A stretch of 5,520 nucleotides of DNA from JACCUZ01 sp038246575. Its GTDB lineage: Bacteria > Actinomycetota > Actinomycetes > JACCUZ01. The notes under the pieces are model-generated. The model did not search any database. It was not told where the DNA came from and saw nothing but the letters and a program-made list of their open reading frames with translations. Positions 1 to 5,106 of the stretch are shown here, in pieces. Made by a program: the position numbers and the translations under genes. Location of the stretch: assembly GCA_038246575.1 (NCBI GenBank), contig JBBRVU010000239.1, forward strand, positions 1 through 5,520, given 5' to 3'. Numbering within the stretch: position 1 is the first letter of the stretch; every line of letters starts with the position of its first letter.

Positions 1-774
1 ATCACCGAGACCAACCTCAAGATCAACGTCAAGACCGGTGACGTCGTACGTCGTAGTGAGAAGGCGGTCAACCACCTGGTGACCCGGGACGTGCCCGAGG
101 ACCGCGGCGAGCGCAAGATCGTCGACAAGTGGGTCGCGTTGGCCTCCGGACCGGGCAACCGTGTCGTGGGCTCGATCGCCGAGGACATCAAGCGGTCGTC
201 CAACCGCGGCGCGGAGTCCGCGCTGCCGAACCTGATCGCCGACGCCCAGAAGGTGTCGACCGGTTCGCAGGTGGCGTTCATGAATCCCGGTGGTGTGCGG
301 GCCGACCTGCTGGTGGCCAACTCACCGGCTGGCGAAGCGGCCGGCCAGATCACCTACCGGGAGGCGTACAACGTCCAGCCGTTCAGCAACATCCTGCAGA
401 CGTTCGACATGACGGGCACCCAGATCGACACCCTGCTCGAGCAGCAGTGGATCGCGGGTCGCCCGGGTGGTCGTGACGTGTTGCGGCTGGGCATCTCGAA
501 CGGGTTCACCTACAGCTGGTCGGCGTCCGCGCCGTTCGGGAACAAGGTCGACCCGGCCTCCATCATGATCAACGGAGTGGTTGTCAATCCGAGCGCCAAC
601 TACCGCGTGACGGCCAACAACTTCATGGCCGACGGAGGCGACAGCTACACCGCCCTGGTCAACGGTGCCCCGCGCACCGGCGGCAAGATCGACCTGGACG
701 CGCTGATCGACTACATGGGTGCGAACGCCGGGCTCACCTCACCCCCGGCAGCACGCAGCACGCAGCTCCCGTGA
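1..774 (+). CDS. 5'-nucleotidase family protein, C-terminal part (5' end outside window)
   Basis: The reading frame is open from base 1 to TGA 772-774, giving 257 residues with no start in the window. It matches the C-terminal domain of bifunctional metallophosphatase/5'-nucleotidases (UshA/YfkN type), which binds the nucleotide base and ribose. Visible family motifs are ESALPNLIADA (residues 72-82), FMNPGGVRADL (93-103, with the conserved Arg100), NVQPFSN (124-130) and NNFMADGGDSYT (206-217). By UshA analogy, Phe128 and Phe208 would sandwich the base and Asp214 would contact it. The catalytic metallophosphatase domain must lie upstream. Enzymes of this family are normally exported and release phosphate and nucleoside from extracellular nucleotides. 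The C-terminus has no LPxTG or membrane anchor. The next gene is a second member of the same family, but the sequences are clearly diverged (for example NPGGVRA against NGGGLRS), so this is not a recent duplication. A start at ATG/GTG 79-91 would cut into the domain and is rejected. Confidence 0.93.
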   Translation: MTETNLKINVKTGDVVRRSEKAVNHLVTRDVPEDRGERKIVDKWVALASGPGNRVVGSIAEDIKRSSNRGAESALPNLIADAQKVSTGSQVAFMNPGGVRADLLVANSPAGEAAGQITYREAYNVQPFSNILQTFDMTGTQIDTLLEQQWIAGRPGGRDVLRLGISNGFTYSWSASAPFGNKVDPASIMINGVVVNPSANYRVTANNFMADGGDSYTALVNGAPRTGGKIDLDALIDYMGANAGLTSPPAARSTQLP

Positions 775-783
775 TCTAGGGAG

Positions 784-836
784 CGGCTCACCTCCTGCCC
801 CATGGCCGGACCGGTCATCCGGTGGGAGGTGGGCCG
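784..836 (+). terminator. Hairpin terminator after the first nucleotidase gene
   Basis: Bases 784-799 pair with 821-836 as a continuous 16-bp stem: 13 Watson-Crick and 3 G-U pairs. The core is CACCTCC (789-795) with GGAGGTG (825-831). The enclosed 21 nt can add a further 6-bp stem (802-807 with 813-818). It begins 10 nt after the TGA at 774. There is no long T-run, only TTT at 850-852, which is usual for GC-rich actinobacterial terminators. A second small dyad, ACCCC-TT-GGGGT at 839-850, follows. Confidence 0.7.
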
Positions 837-843
837 GCACCCC

Positions 844-872
844 TTGGGGTTTCGGCGGGCGCGGGTTACGTT
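844..872 (+). promoter_or_regulatory. Candidate promoter of the second nucleotidase gene
   Basis: TTGGGG (844-849) and TACGTT (867-872) are separated by exactly 17 nt. The -10 fits the actinobacterial TANNNT pattern; the -35 matches only TTG. Transcription would start near 879, giving a leader of about 17 nt that still includes the ribosome site AGGAG (887-891). The -35 overlaps the ACCCC-TT-GGGGT dyad (839-850). This is inferred from motif and spacing only. Confidence 0.42.
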
Positions 873-895
873 GCCAGCCAACCCCTAGGAGCGCC

Positions 896-2566
896 ATGAC
901 GTCATCATCGCCACTGAGGCGAGGCCTGCCTGCCATTCTCATCGCCCTGCTCGCGTCCTCACTCGTCGCTTCGCCAGCCCTGGCTAAGTCCGACAAGAAG
1001 GCCAAGCCGGACAAGTCGAAGATCACCAACATCCAGGTGCTCAATGTCAGCGACTTCCACGGTCAGCTGGATCCGCTCAACATCTTCGGCGTCGGGGATG
1101 TCGGAGGCGCCGCGGCGCTGTCGTCCTACTGGGCCGCCGACCGCGCGGCCAACCCGAACACGCTGTTGCTCACCGGCGGGGATGCGGTGGGTGCCAGCCC
1201 GCCGCTGTCATCGTTCTTCCAGGACCGTCCGACGATCGAGTGGATGAATTACGCCGGCTTCGACGCGGACACCTTCGGCAACCACAACTTCGACGCTGGG
1301 CTCACCCAGCTGCAGGAGCAGGTCGACGCGGCGAAGTTCGACTATGTCTCGTCGAACCTGAAGAACATCGACGACAACATCTCGGGCGTCGAGCCCTACC
1401 AGATCTACAAGGTCGGCAAGATCAAGGTGGCTGTCATCGGAGTGACCAACCCCGAGGCGCCTTCCCTGGTGACGCCCGGCAACTTCGGCACCATCGAGAT
1501 CACCGACCCGGTCGCGGCCGCGATGAAGGCGCGCCGGTCCGCCGAGAAGCACGGCGCCAAGGCGTTTGTCGCCATCGGGCACCTCGGCATCGAGGGCAAC
1601 GACGCCAACGGCGACCCGGCTGGTCCCCTGGTCAATTTTGCCAAGGGTGTCACCGGGTTCGACCTGATCCTCGGTGACCACACCGACATCCAGTACCAGA
1701 ACACGATCAACGGCGCCCTTGTCGTCGAGAACAAGAGCAAGGGCGCGACGTATGCCAAGTCGACGTTGAGCTACGACAAGCACGCCAACCGAGGTGTTGT
1801 CGCCGCGTCGGTGGAGTTCGTCGTGCCAGTCTCGTCAGCGGTGACTCCGGACCCCAAGGTCGTGGAGATGCTCCAGCCCTACCGGGACGCTCTGGCCGAA
1901 CAGCTCGACGTCACGATCGGCACCGCTGATGCCGTGCTGCCTCGGGGCGGGACACCGGCGGTCGAGCGGACCATGGAGGTCGCCATCGGTGACCTGACCA
2001 CCGACGCCATGCGCACGACGTACGGCACGCAGATCGCGTTCACCAACGGTGGCGGCCTGCGGTCGACCCTCCCGGCGTCGGGCTACCTGCCGCAGGACAC
2101 GACCCTGCGTCGGGCCTCTCCCGGGTACGCCGCGGGACCGCCGTACGACCTGGTGCTGGGTGACATCTACACCTTGCTGCCGTTCGGCAACGAGGCACTG
2201 ACCCGGACGGTGACCGGCAGCCAGTTGTGGGCAGCGCTCAACTTGAGCACATCGAGCGCCCCGGCCGCCTTTGGCGGATTCCTGCAGATCTCTGGCTTCA
2301 AGTTCACCTACGACGTCAGCCGGGCCGCGGGCTCGCGCGTGGTCTCCGTGACACTCGACGATGGGACGCCGATCCCGAACAGCTCGGCCTTCACCGTCAC
2401 GGCGACGACGAACAACTTCACCAATGCCGGCGGTGACGGATACACGATGTTCGCCGACGGACAGGGGACGACCCGGGACCTGCTGGCCAACGTGGTCGCC
2501 GACTACGTGAAGGCCAACCCGAACGTCACGAACACGACGAACGGGCGGATCACCCGGCTCAACTAG
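896..2566 (+). CDS. Secreted bifunctional metallophosphatase/5'-nucleotidase
   Basis: Complete protein of 556 residues. The ATG at 896 is chosen over in-frame upstream starts because it has AGGAG (887-891) and opens directly into a Sec signal peptide: RR at 8-9, a hydrophobic core at 11-28, and cleavage after ALA30. A Lys-rich linker (31-43) follows. The metallophosphatase domain (about 45-310) shows the metal ligands in order: Asp53/His55 in SDFHGQ, Asp96 in GGDAVG, Asn129/His130 in GNHNFD, His229 in IGHLG, and His262 in GDHTD. The 5'-nucleotidase C-terminal domain (about 338-553) has TNGGGLRS (383-390, Arg389), LPFGN (428-432) and NNFTNAGGDGYT (506-517, with likely base-stacking Phe508 and Asp514). 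It probably hydrolyses extracellular nucleotides or cyclic nucleotides to scavenge phosphate and nucleosides; exact substrate unknown. There is no lipobox and no C-terminal sorting signal, so it should be secreted or loosely wall-bound. Oddities are GNHN instead of GNHE and GDHTD instead of GGHTH. Confidence 0.95.
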   Translation: MTSSSPLRRGLPAILIALLASSLVASPALAKSDKKAKPDKSKITNIQVLNVSDFHGQLDPLNIFGVGDVGGAAALSSYWAADRAANPNTLLLTGGDAVGASPPLSSFFQDRPTIEWMNYAGFDADTFGNHNFDAGLTQLQEQVDAAKFDYVSSNLKNIDDNISGVEPYQIYKVGKIKVAVIGVTNPEAPSLVTPGNFGTIEITDPVAAAMKARRSAEKHGAKAFVAIGHLGIEGNDANGDPAGPLVNFAKGVTGFDLILGDHTDIQYQNTINGALVVENKSKGATYAKSTLSYDKHANRGVVAASVEFVVPVSSAVTPDPKVVEMLQPYRDALAEQLDVTIGTADAVLPRGGTPAVERTMEVAIGDLTTDAMRTTYGTQIAFTNGGGLRSTLPASGYLPQDTTLRRASPGYAAGPPYDLVLGDIYTLLPFGNEALTRTVTGSQLWAALNLSTSSAPAAFGGFLQISGFKFTYDVSRAAGSRVVSVTLDDGTPIPNSSAFTVTATTNNFTNAGGDGYTMFADGQGTTRDLLANVVADYVKANPNVTNTTNGRITRLN

Positions 2567-2624
2567 CGCCGGCAACGACAGTAGGGGCGGCGCACCAGCG
2601 CCGCCCCTACTGTCGTTGCGCTAG
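2563..2624. terminator. Bidirectional terminator shared by nucleotidase gene and glnR
   Basis: A perfect 22-bp inverted repeat (2572-2593 with 2598-2619) encloses the tetraloop ACCA (2594-2597). After a 4-nt bulge (2568-2571) a further 5 bp form between CTAGC (2563-2567) and GCTAG (2620-2624). The stop codons of both convergent genes lie in this outer stem: TAG 2564-2566 on plus, and TAG read from 2623-2621 on minus. There is no T-run on either side, so termination would rest on the hairpin alone. The symmetry means it can act on both transcripts. Confidence 0.88.
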
Positions 2625-3346
2625 CCGATGGGTGCGGGCTCCGGTTCCGGGGCGAGGGCCTCGTCGTCGGCCTTGGGCACCACGAAGCGATAGCCCACGT
2701 TGCGCACCGTGCCGATCAGCGTCTCGTGGTCGGCACCGAGCTTTGCCCGCAGCCGGCGTACGTGCACGTCGACCGTGCGGGTGCCACCGAAGTAGTCGTA
2801 GCCCCACACCTCCTGCAGCAGCTGGGCCCGGCTGAAGACGCGCCCCGGGTGCTGGGCGAGGAACTTCAGCAGCTCGAACTCCTTGAACGTGAGGTCCAGG
2901 ACGCGGCCGCGGACCCGGGCGGTGTAGGTCGCCTCGTCGATGGTGACGTCGCCGCGGCGGATCTCACCGAGCTCGTCGTCGCCGCCGCTTCGCTGCGCAG
3001 CCCGGCCCAGCGCCAGCCGCAGTCGCGCCTCCACCTCGGCCGGGCCGGCGGTGTCGAGCAGAACGTCGTCCACGCCCCACTCGGCGGTGACGGCCGCGAG
3101 CCCGCCCTCCGTGGTGACCAGCAGCACGGGGCAGTCGACGCCGGTCGTGCGCAGCACCCGGCACAGTGACCGGATGTGGGGCAGGTCCTTGCGGCCGTCG
3201 ACCAGGACGAGGTCCGAGCGCGGCGCCTCGAGCAGGGCCGAGACCTCGGCGGGCGCGGCGCGAATGGTGTGCGAGAGCAGGCTCAGTGCCGGGAGCACCT
3301 CGGTGGACGGCTGCAGGGCGTTGGTCAGCAACAGCAGTTGAGTCAC
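2621..3346 (-). CDS. glnR: GlnR-type OmpR-family nitrogen regulator
   Basis: 241 residues on the minus strand from GTG 3346-3344. That start is chosen because AGGAGG (3360-3355) lies 8 nt upstream and the product then begins VTQLLLLTNALQPSTEV, as remembered for streptomycete GlnR. An in-frame ATG at 3490 would add 48 residues of no recognisable character. Residues 1-115 form an atypical receiver domain. Residues 128-223 form the winged-helix DNA-binding domain, with recognition helix TRTVDVHVRRLRAKLG (189-204) and wing GTVRNVGYRF (212-221). GlnR controls nitrogen assimilation genes such as glnA and amtB in actinobacteria. The receiver has Asp50 followed by Arg52 and lacks the N-terminal acidic pair, which is Thr8-Asn9 here. 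This fits the published view that GlnR is an orphan regulator held as a dimer without phosphorylation. No histidine kinase gene adjoins it. The tail (224-241) is acidic and Pro-rich. Confidence 0.95.
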   Translation of the reverse strand: MTQLLLLTNALQPSTEVLPALSLLSHTIRAAPAEVSALLEAPRSDLVLVDGRKDLPHIRSLCRVLRTTGVDCPVLLVTTEGGLAAVTAEWGVDDVLLDTAGPAEVEARLRLALGRAAQRSGGDDELGEIRRGDVTIDEATYTARVRGRVLDLTFKEFELLKFLAQHPGRVFSRAQLLQEVWGYDYFGGTRTVDVHVRRLRAKLGADHETLIGTVRNVGYRFVVPKADDEALAPEPEPAPIG

Positions 3347-3354
3347 GGGCGGTG

Positions 3355-3387
3355 CCTCCTCGTGCCTGGCACGCGGGCGCGGCCCGC
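3355..3387 (-). promoter_or_regulatory. glnR leader: ribosome site and two adjoining dyads
   Basis: The site AGGAGG (3360-3355 on minus) fixes the GTG 3346 start. Immediately upstream are CGTGCC-T-GGCACG (3361-3373), a 6-bp dyad with a single central base, and GCGGGC-GCG-GCCCGC (3373-3387), a 6-bp hairpin with a 3-nt loop. They could be an operator or mRNA structure next to the ribosome site. No clear GlnR box (gTnAC-n6-GaAAC) was recognised. Confidence 0.4.
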
Positions 3388-3398
3388 TTGTCGGGTCA

Positions 3399-3427
3399 AC
3401 GATGACACAGCGGCGTGAGGATGCGAA
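3399..3427 (-). promoter_or_regulatory. Candidate glnR promoter
   Basis: Read on the minus strand, TTCGCA (3427-3422) and CATCGT (3404-3399) are 17 nt apart, resembling -35 and -10 elements at 4/6 and 3/6 matches. Transcription would start near 3392, giving a leader of about 46 nt that includes both dyads at 3361-3387. This is weak motif evidence. Confidence 0.25.
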
Positions 3428-3430
3428 TCT
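3402..3430 (+). promoter_or_regulatory. Candidate moaD promoter
   Basis: ATGACA (3402-3407) and GAATCT (3425-3430) are 17 nt apart. The first matches the -35 consensus at 5/6; the second keeps A at position 2 and T at position 6. Transcription would start near 3437, at the foot of the hairpin 3438-3465. It overlaps the candidate glnR promoter on the other strand, so the two could interfere with each other. Confidence 0.3.
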
Positions 3431-3437
3431 TTGAGTC

Positions 3438-3465
3438 CGGTCCGTGAGAGACCCTCGGTGGACCG
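3438..3465 (+). promoter_or_regulatory. Hairpin in the moaD 5' leader
   Basis: CGGTCC (3438-3443) pairs with GGACCG (3460-3465). The stem continues through G-U and U-G pairs (3444/3459, 3445/3458) and, after one bulged base (3457), GAG (3446-3448) with CTC (3454-3456). The loop is AGACC. It ends 2 nt before the purine-rich ribosome site (3468-3477). It could shape translation or mRNA stability. It is too small to be the known molybdenum cofactor riboswitch. Confidence 0.4.
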
Positions 3466-3480
3466 CGGGAGAGGTGGTGG

Positions 3481-3726
3481 ATGGTGGCACGCGCGACGAT
3501 CCGCTACTGGGCTGCGGCGCGGGCCGCCGCCGGGACAGCCGAGGAGTCGTTCGAGGGGGAGACGCTGGCCGACGTGCTCGACGCCGCCGAGCAGGCGCAC
3601 GGGCCCGGGCTCGCCCGGGTGCTCTCCGTGGCTAGCGTCCTCGTCGACGGGACACGCTCCGGCGGGTCGACGGTGCTGACCGATGGGATGGTCGTCGAGG
3701 TGCTGCCGCCCTTCGCCGGAGGATGA
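3481..3726 (+). CDS. moaD: MoaD/ThiS-type sulfur carrier protein
   Basis: 81 residues, the usual size for this beta-grasp family. It opens with RATIRYWAAARAAAG (4-18), a typical MoaD beginning. It ends in PPFAGG (76-81), whose C-terminal di-glycine is the residue adenylated and thiocarboxylated in sulfur carriers. MoaD is the small subunit of molybdopterin synthase and hands sulfur to precursor Z together with MoaE; the adenylating enzyme is MoeB-like. Neither partner is in this window. The ATG at 3481 is preceded by a purine-rich GGGAGAGGTGG (3467-3477); GTG 3484 is a possible alternative. It is transcribed away from glnR and heads the rightward cluster. Given the thioredoxin-like and DUF4395 neighbours, a sulfur-carrier job outside molybdopterin synthesis (such as CysO-like) is possible, so the gene symbol is by family resemblance. 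Confidence 0.85.
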   Translation: MVARATIRYWAAARAAAGTAEESFEGETLADVLDAAEQAHGPGLARVLSVASVLVDGTRSGGSTVLTDGMVVEVLPPFAGG

Positions 3727-3791
3727 CTGCACCACCTGGCTCGTCCTGACGGTTCGACCGGCTCGACCGTTCTCGGCGCCGTCCTGGCACG

Positions 3792-4568
3792 ATGCGGTGG
3801 ATGACCTCGCCCCGCACGGCCGCGCTGACCGTGGCGGGGCTTGCTCTGGGCCTCGGACTCCTTCTCACCCTCGGTGCGGCCACGGCGCCAGCCGTGCTGC
3901 TCGGCGCGGTGGCGCTCGCCCAGGCACTGGTCCTGGCAGCCTGGCACCGGGCGCTGGCCGTGCCCGGTGCGCTCGGTGGCGCGGTCGTCGGCGGCGCGGT
4001 GGCGCTCGGCTGCGACGTCCTGGTCCTGATCGCGGACGGCGACCGGCCCCTCGAGGCTTTGCCGCCGGTGCTCGCGCTGAGCGTGCTGGGCGCGTTGTTG
4101 CACCAGCTGCTGCGGCGCGACGAGCGCGAGGATCTCAGCGCCTCCCTGGCCGCGACCCTTTCCCTGGCCGCGGTGGCGGCCATGGGCGTGTTCTATCTGG
4201 CGGCCGACGGCACCCGGCTGGGTGGTCCGCTGGTCGCCGGCACCGCTGCTGCTGCCGCCATCGCAGCTTGTCTCGTCGGCGCTGCCCGGCTCGTACGCTC
4301 CGGGACGAAGCTGCCGGAATGGGCGGTGCTCACCGCCCTGACGGTGGGGGTGGTGGCGGTGCCCGTCAGCGGGGTCGTCGTGGCGGCGCTGACCGAGCTG
4401 GGGATCGCCACGGCGGTGGCCGTGTCGCTGGTGTCCGCCGCACTGGCCGCGGTCGGCGCGACGCTGGCGGCCAGGGCCACGGTCCCGCAGCCTCTGCTCG
4501 CCGGTGCCCTGCCGATGCTGGTCGCGGCACCCACCGCGTACATCCTGGGTCGGCTGCTCGTCGGCTGA
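3792..4568 (+). CDS. Multi-spanning membrane protein of unknown function
   Basis: 258 residues from ATG 3792, very rich in Ala, Leu, Val and Gly. Hydrophobic stretches that look like membrane spans lie at about 10-30, 34-51, 59-80, 91-107, 117-137, 145-166, 177-201, 205-226 and 235-257, so about nine. The main charged loop is LLRRDEREDL (106-115), with a smaller one at ADGDRP (81-86). I do not recognise a functional motif. It lies between moaD and a thioredoxin-like gene. From memory, mycobacteria also have a membrane or exported protein gene (Rv0817c) beside glnR and thiX, so this may be the counterpart. The start is uncertain: ATG 3792 and ATG 3801 both lack a well-spaced ribosome site (GGTGG touches 3801), and the upstream frame is closed by a TGA at 3747. 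The gap to moaD is 65 nt and to the next gene about 39 nt, consistent with one transcript. Confidence 0.8.
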   Translation: MRWMTSPRTAALTVAGLALGLGLLLTLGAATAPAVLLGAVALAQALVLAAWHRALAVPGALGGAVVGGAVALGCDVLVLIADGDRPLEALPPVLALSVLGALLHQLLRRDEREDLSASLAATLSLAAVAAMGVFYLAADGTRLGGPLVAGTAAAAAIAACLVGAARLVRSGTKLPEWAVLTALTVGVVAVPVSGVVVAALTELGIATAVAVSLVSAALAAVGATLAARATVPQPLLAGALPMLVAAPTAYILGRLLVG

Positions 4569-4607
4569 CCGGGAATCACCCCGCTGCCGCGACGGTTGCG
4601 GGAGGGC

Positions 4608-5051
4608 ATGGTGGGTGTGCTGGTGGTGCTCGGTGGGCTGGCTGCGGCCAGCGGGCTGGGCCTGTTGCTGGGCCGCTCCGGCCGACGGCTCGGGTCGCCG
4701 AAACGCCCCGGCTCCGGGGTTGTGGCGACAGGCGCCGAGGACTTGAGCCCGGCCGACCTCGGCGGCGAGCCGCTCGGCGAGAGGGCCACCCTGGTGCAGT
4801 TCTCCAGTGCGTTCTGCCAACCCTGCCGGGCAACCAGGTCGCTGCTGGAACGCGTCAGCGGCCAGGTCGACGGGGTGCGCCACGTCGAGATTGATGCGGA
4901 GTCCCAGCTCGAGCTGGTGCGCCGGCTGGACATCCGGCGGACCCCCACCGTGCTCGTCCTGGATCGGCACGGGCGGGTGGTGCGCCGGGCCAGTGGCCAG
5001 CCGCGGCACCCCGACGTGGTGGCAGCGATCGATGCCGCCCTGCTGGCGTGA
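4608..5051 (+). CDS. Membrane-anchored thioredoxin-like protein
   Basis: 147 residues from ATG 4608. Residues 2-22 form one hydrophobic segment that should anchor the protein or act as an uncleaved signal; a basic stretch (GRSGRR, 22-27) then suggests the N-terminus is outside. The thioredoxin fold follows at about 45-145, with the redox motif CQPC (70-73) in FSSAFCQPCRAT and the cis-proline segment RRTPTVLVL (110-118). CQPC in place of CGPC marks a divergent thioredoxin. It may keep a partner sulfurtransferase or sulfur carrier reduced; this is inferred from its neighbours. It corresponds in position and type to what is called thiX in mycobacteria (from memory). The start is uncertain: GGAGGG (4601-4606) almost touches ATG 4608 and is better spaced for GTG 4611 or GTG 4617. 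TTG 4596 also opens the frame but has no good ribosome site. Confidence 0.87.
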   Translation: MVGVLVVLGGLAAASGLGLLLGRSGRRLGSPKRPGSGVVATGAEDLSPADLGGEPLGERATLVQFSSAFCQPCRATRSLLERVSGQVDGVRHVEIDAESQLELVRRLDIRRTPTVLVLDRHGRVVRRASGQPRHPDVVAAIDAALLA

Positions 5052-5069
5052 CCTCCCGTCTCAGGCACC

Positions 5070-5083
5070 GGACGAGGTCGTCC
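5070..5083. repeat. Perfect dyad upstream of the leader ORF
   Basis: GGACGA-GG-TCGTCC, with 6-bp arms and a 2-nt centre. It lies where the -35 of the leader promoter would be, about 31 to 44 nt before the proposed start at 5114. It could be an operator, or a weak hairpin closing the thioredoxin-like transcript. Confidence 0.4.
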
Positions 5084-5100
5084 TGGCTCATGGACGTCCC

Positions 5101-5106
5101 TACGAT
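5101..5106 (+). promoter_or_regulatory. Candidate -10 element for a leaderless leader-peptide transcript
   Basis: TACGAT fits TANNNT and ends 7 nt before GTG 5114, the spacing expected if transcription starts at that G. No convincing -35 is seen; the region at the right distance (5077-5083) is part of the dyad at 5070-5083. No Shine-Dalgarno sequence precedes ATG 5090, ATG 5105 or GTG 5114, which supports leaderless initiation. Confidence 0.42.

Noticed and set aside
731..794. Pair of GGCTCACCTC repeats as PhoP boxes
   Set aside because: PhoP boxes are adjacent 11-bp direct repeats; these copies are 54 bp apart and one is inside a terminator stem.
719..895. 59-residue N-terminal extension of the second nucleotidase from ATG 719
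   Set aside because: It would overlap the end of the first gene and the terminator hairpin. The ATG at 896 has a ribosome site and starts a clean signal peptide.
1835..2575. 246-codon minus-strand frame inside the second nucleotidase gene
   Set aside because: Antisense to the conserved 5'-nucleotidase C-terminal domain; Arg/Gly/Val-rich without motif.
3347..3490. 48-residue N-terminal extension of GlnR from ATG 3490
   Set aside because: The GTG at 3346 has AGGAGG at 8-nt spacing and matches the remembered GlnR N-terminus; the extension would overlap the start of moaD.
3723..3749. ATGA overlap at the moaD stop as a coupled start for the membrane protein
   Set aside because: The frame from ATG 3723 is the right one but stops at TGA 3747 after eight codons, so it cannot encode the membrane protein.
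3750..3770. Repeated TCGACCG and a small CGGT-TCG-ACCG hairpin between moaD and the membrane protein gene
   Set aside because: The stem is only 4 bp and the repeat 7 bp; both are expected by chance in sequence of this composition.
3785..3800. TGGCAC-like sigma-54 element before the membrane protein gene
   Set aside because: Only half of the consensus is present and actinobacteria generally lack sigma-54.
3683..4894. 403-codon plus-strand frame overlapping moaD, the membrane protein and the thioredoxin-like gene
   Set aside because: Arg/Gly-rich translation with no motif; the other plus frames carry the MoaD di-glycine end, the membrane spans and the CQPC motif.
3504..5009. 501-codon open frame on the minus strand across moaD, the membrane protein gene and the thioredoxin-like gene
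   Set aside because: It runs antisense to three genes with recognised family motifs or clear membrane spans. Its translation is low-complexity, rich in Gln, Arg, Gly and His, as expected from a high-GC shadow frame.
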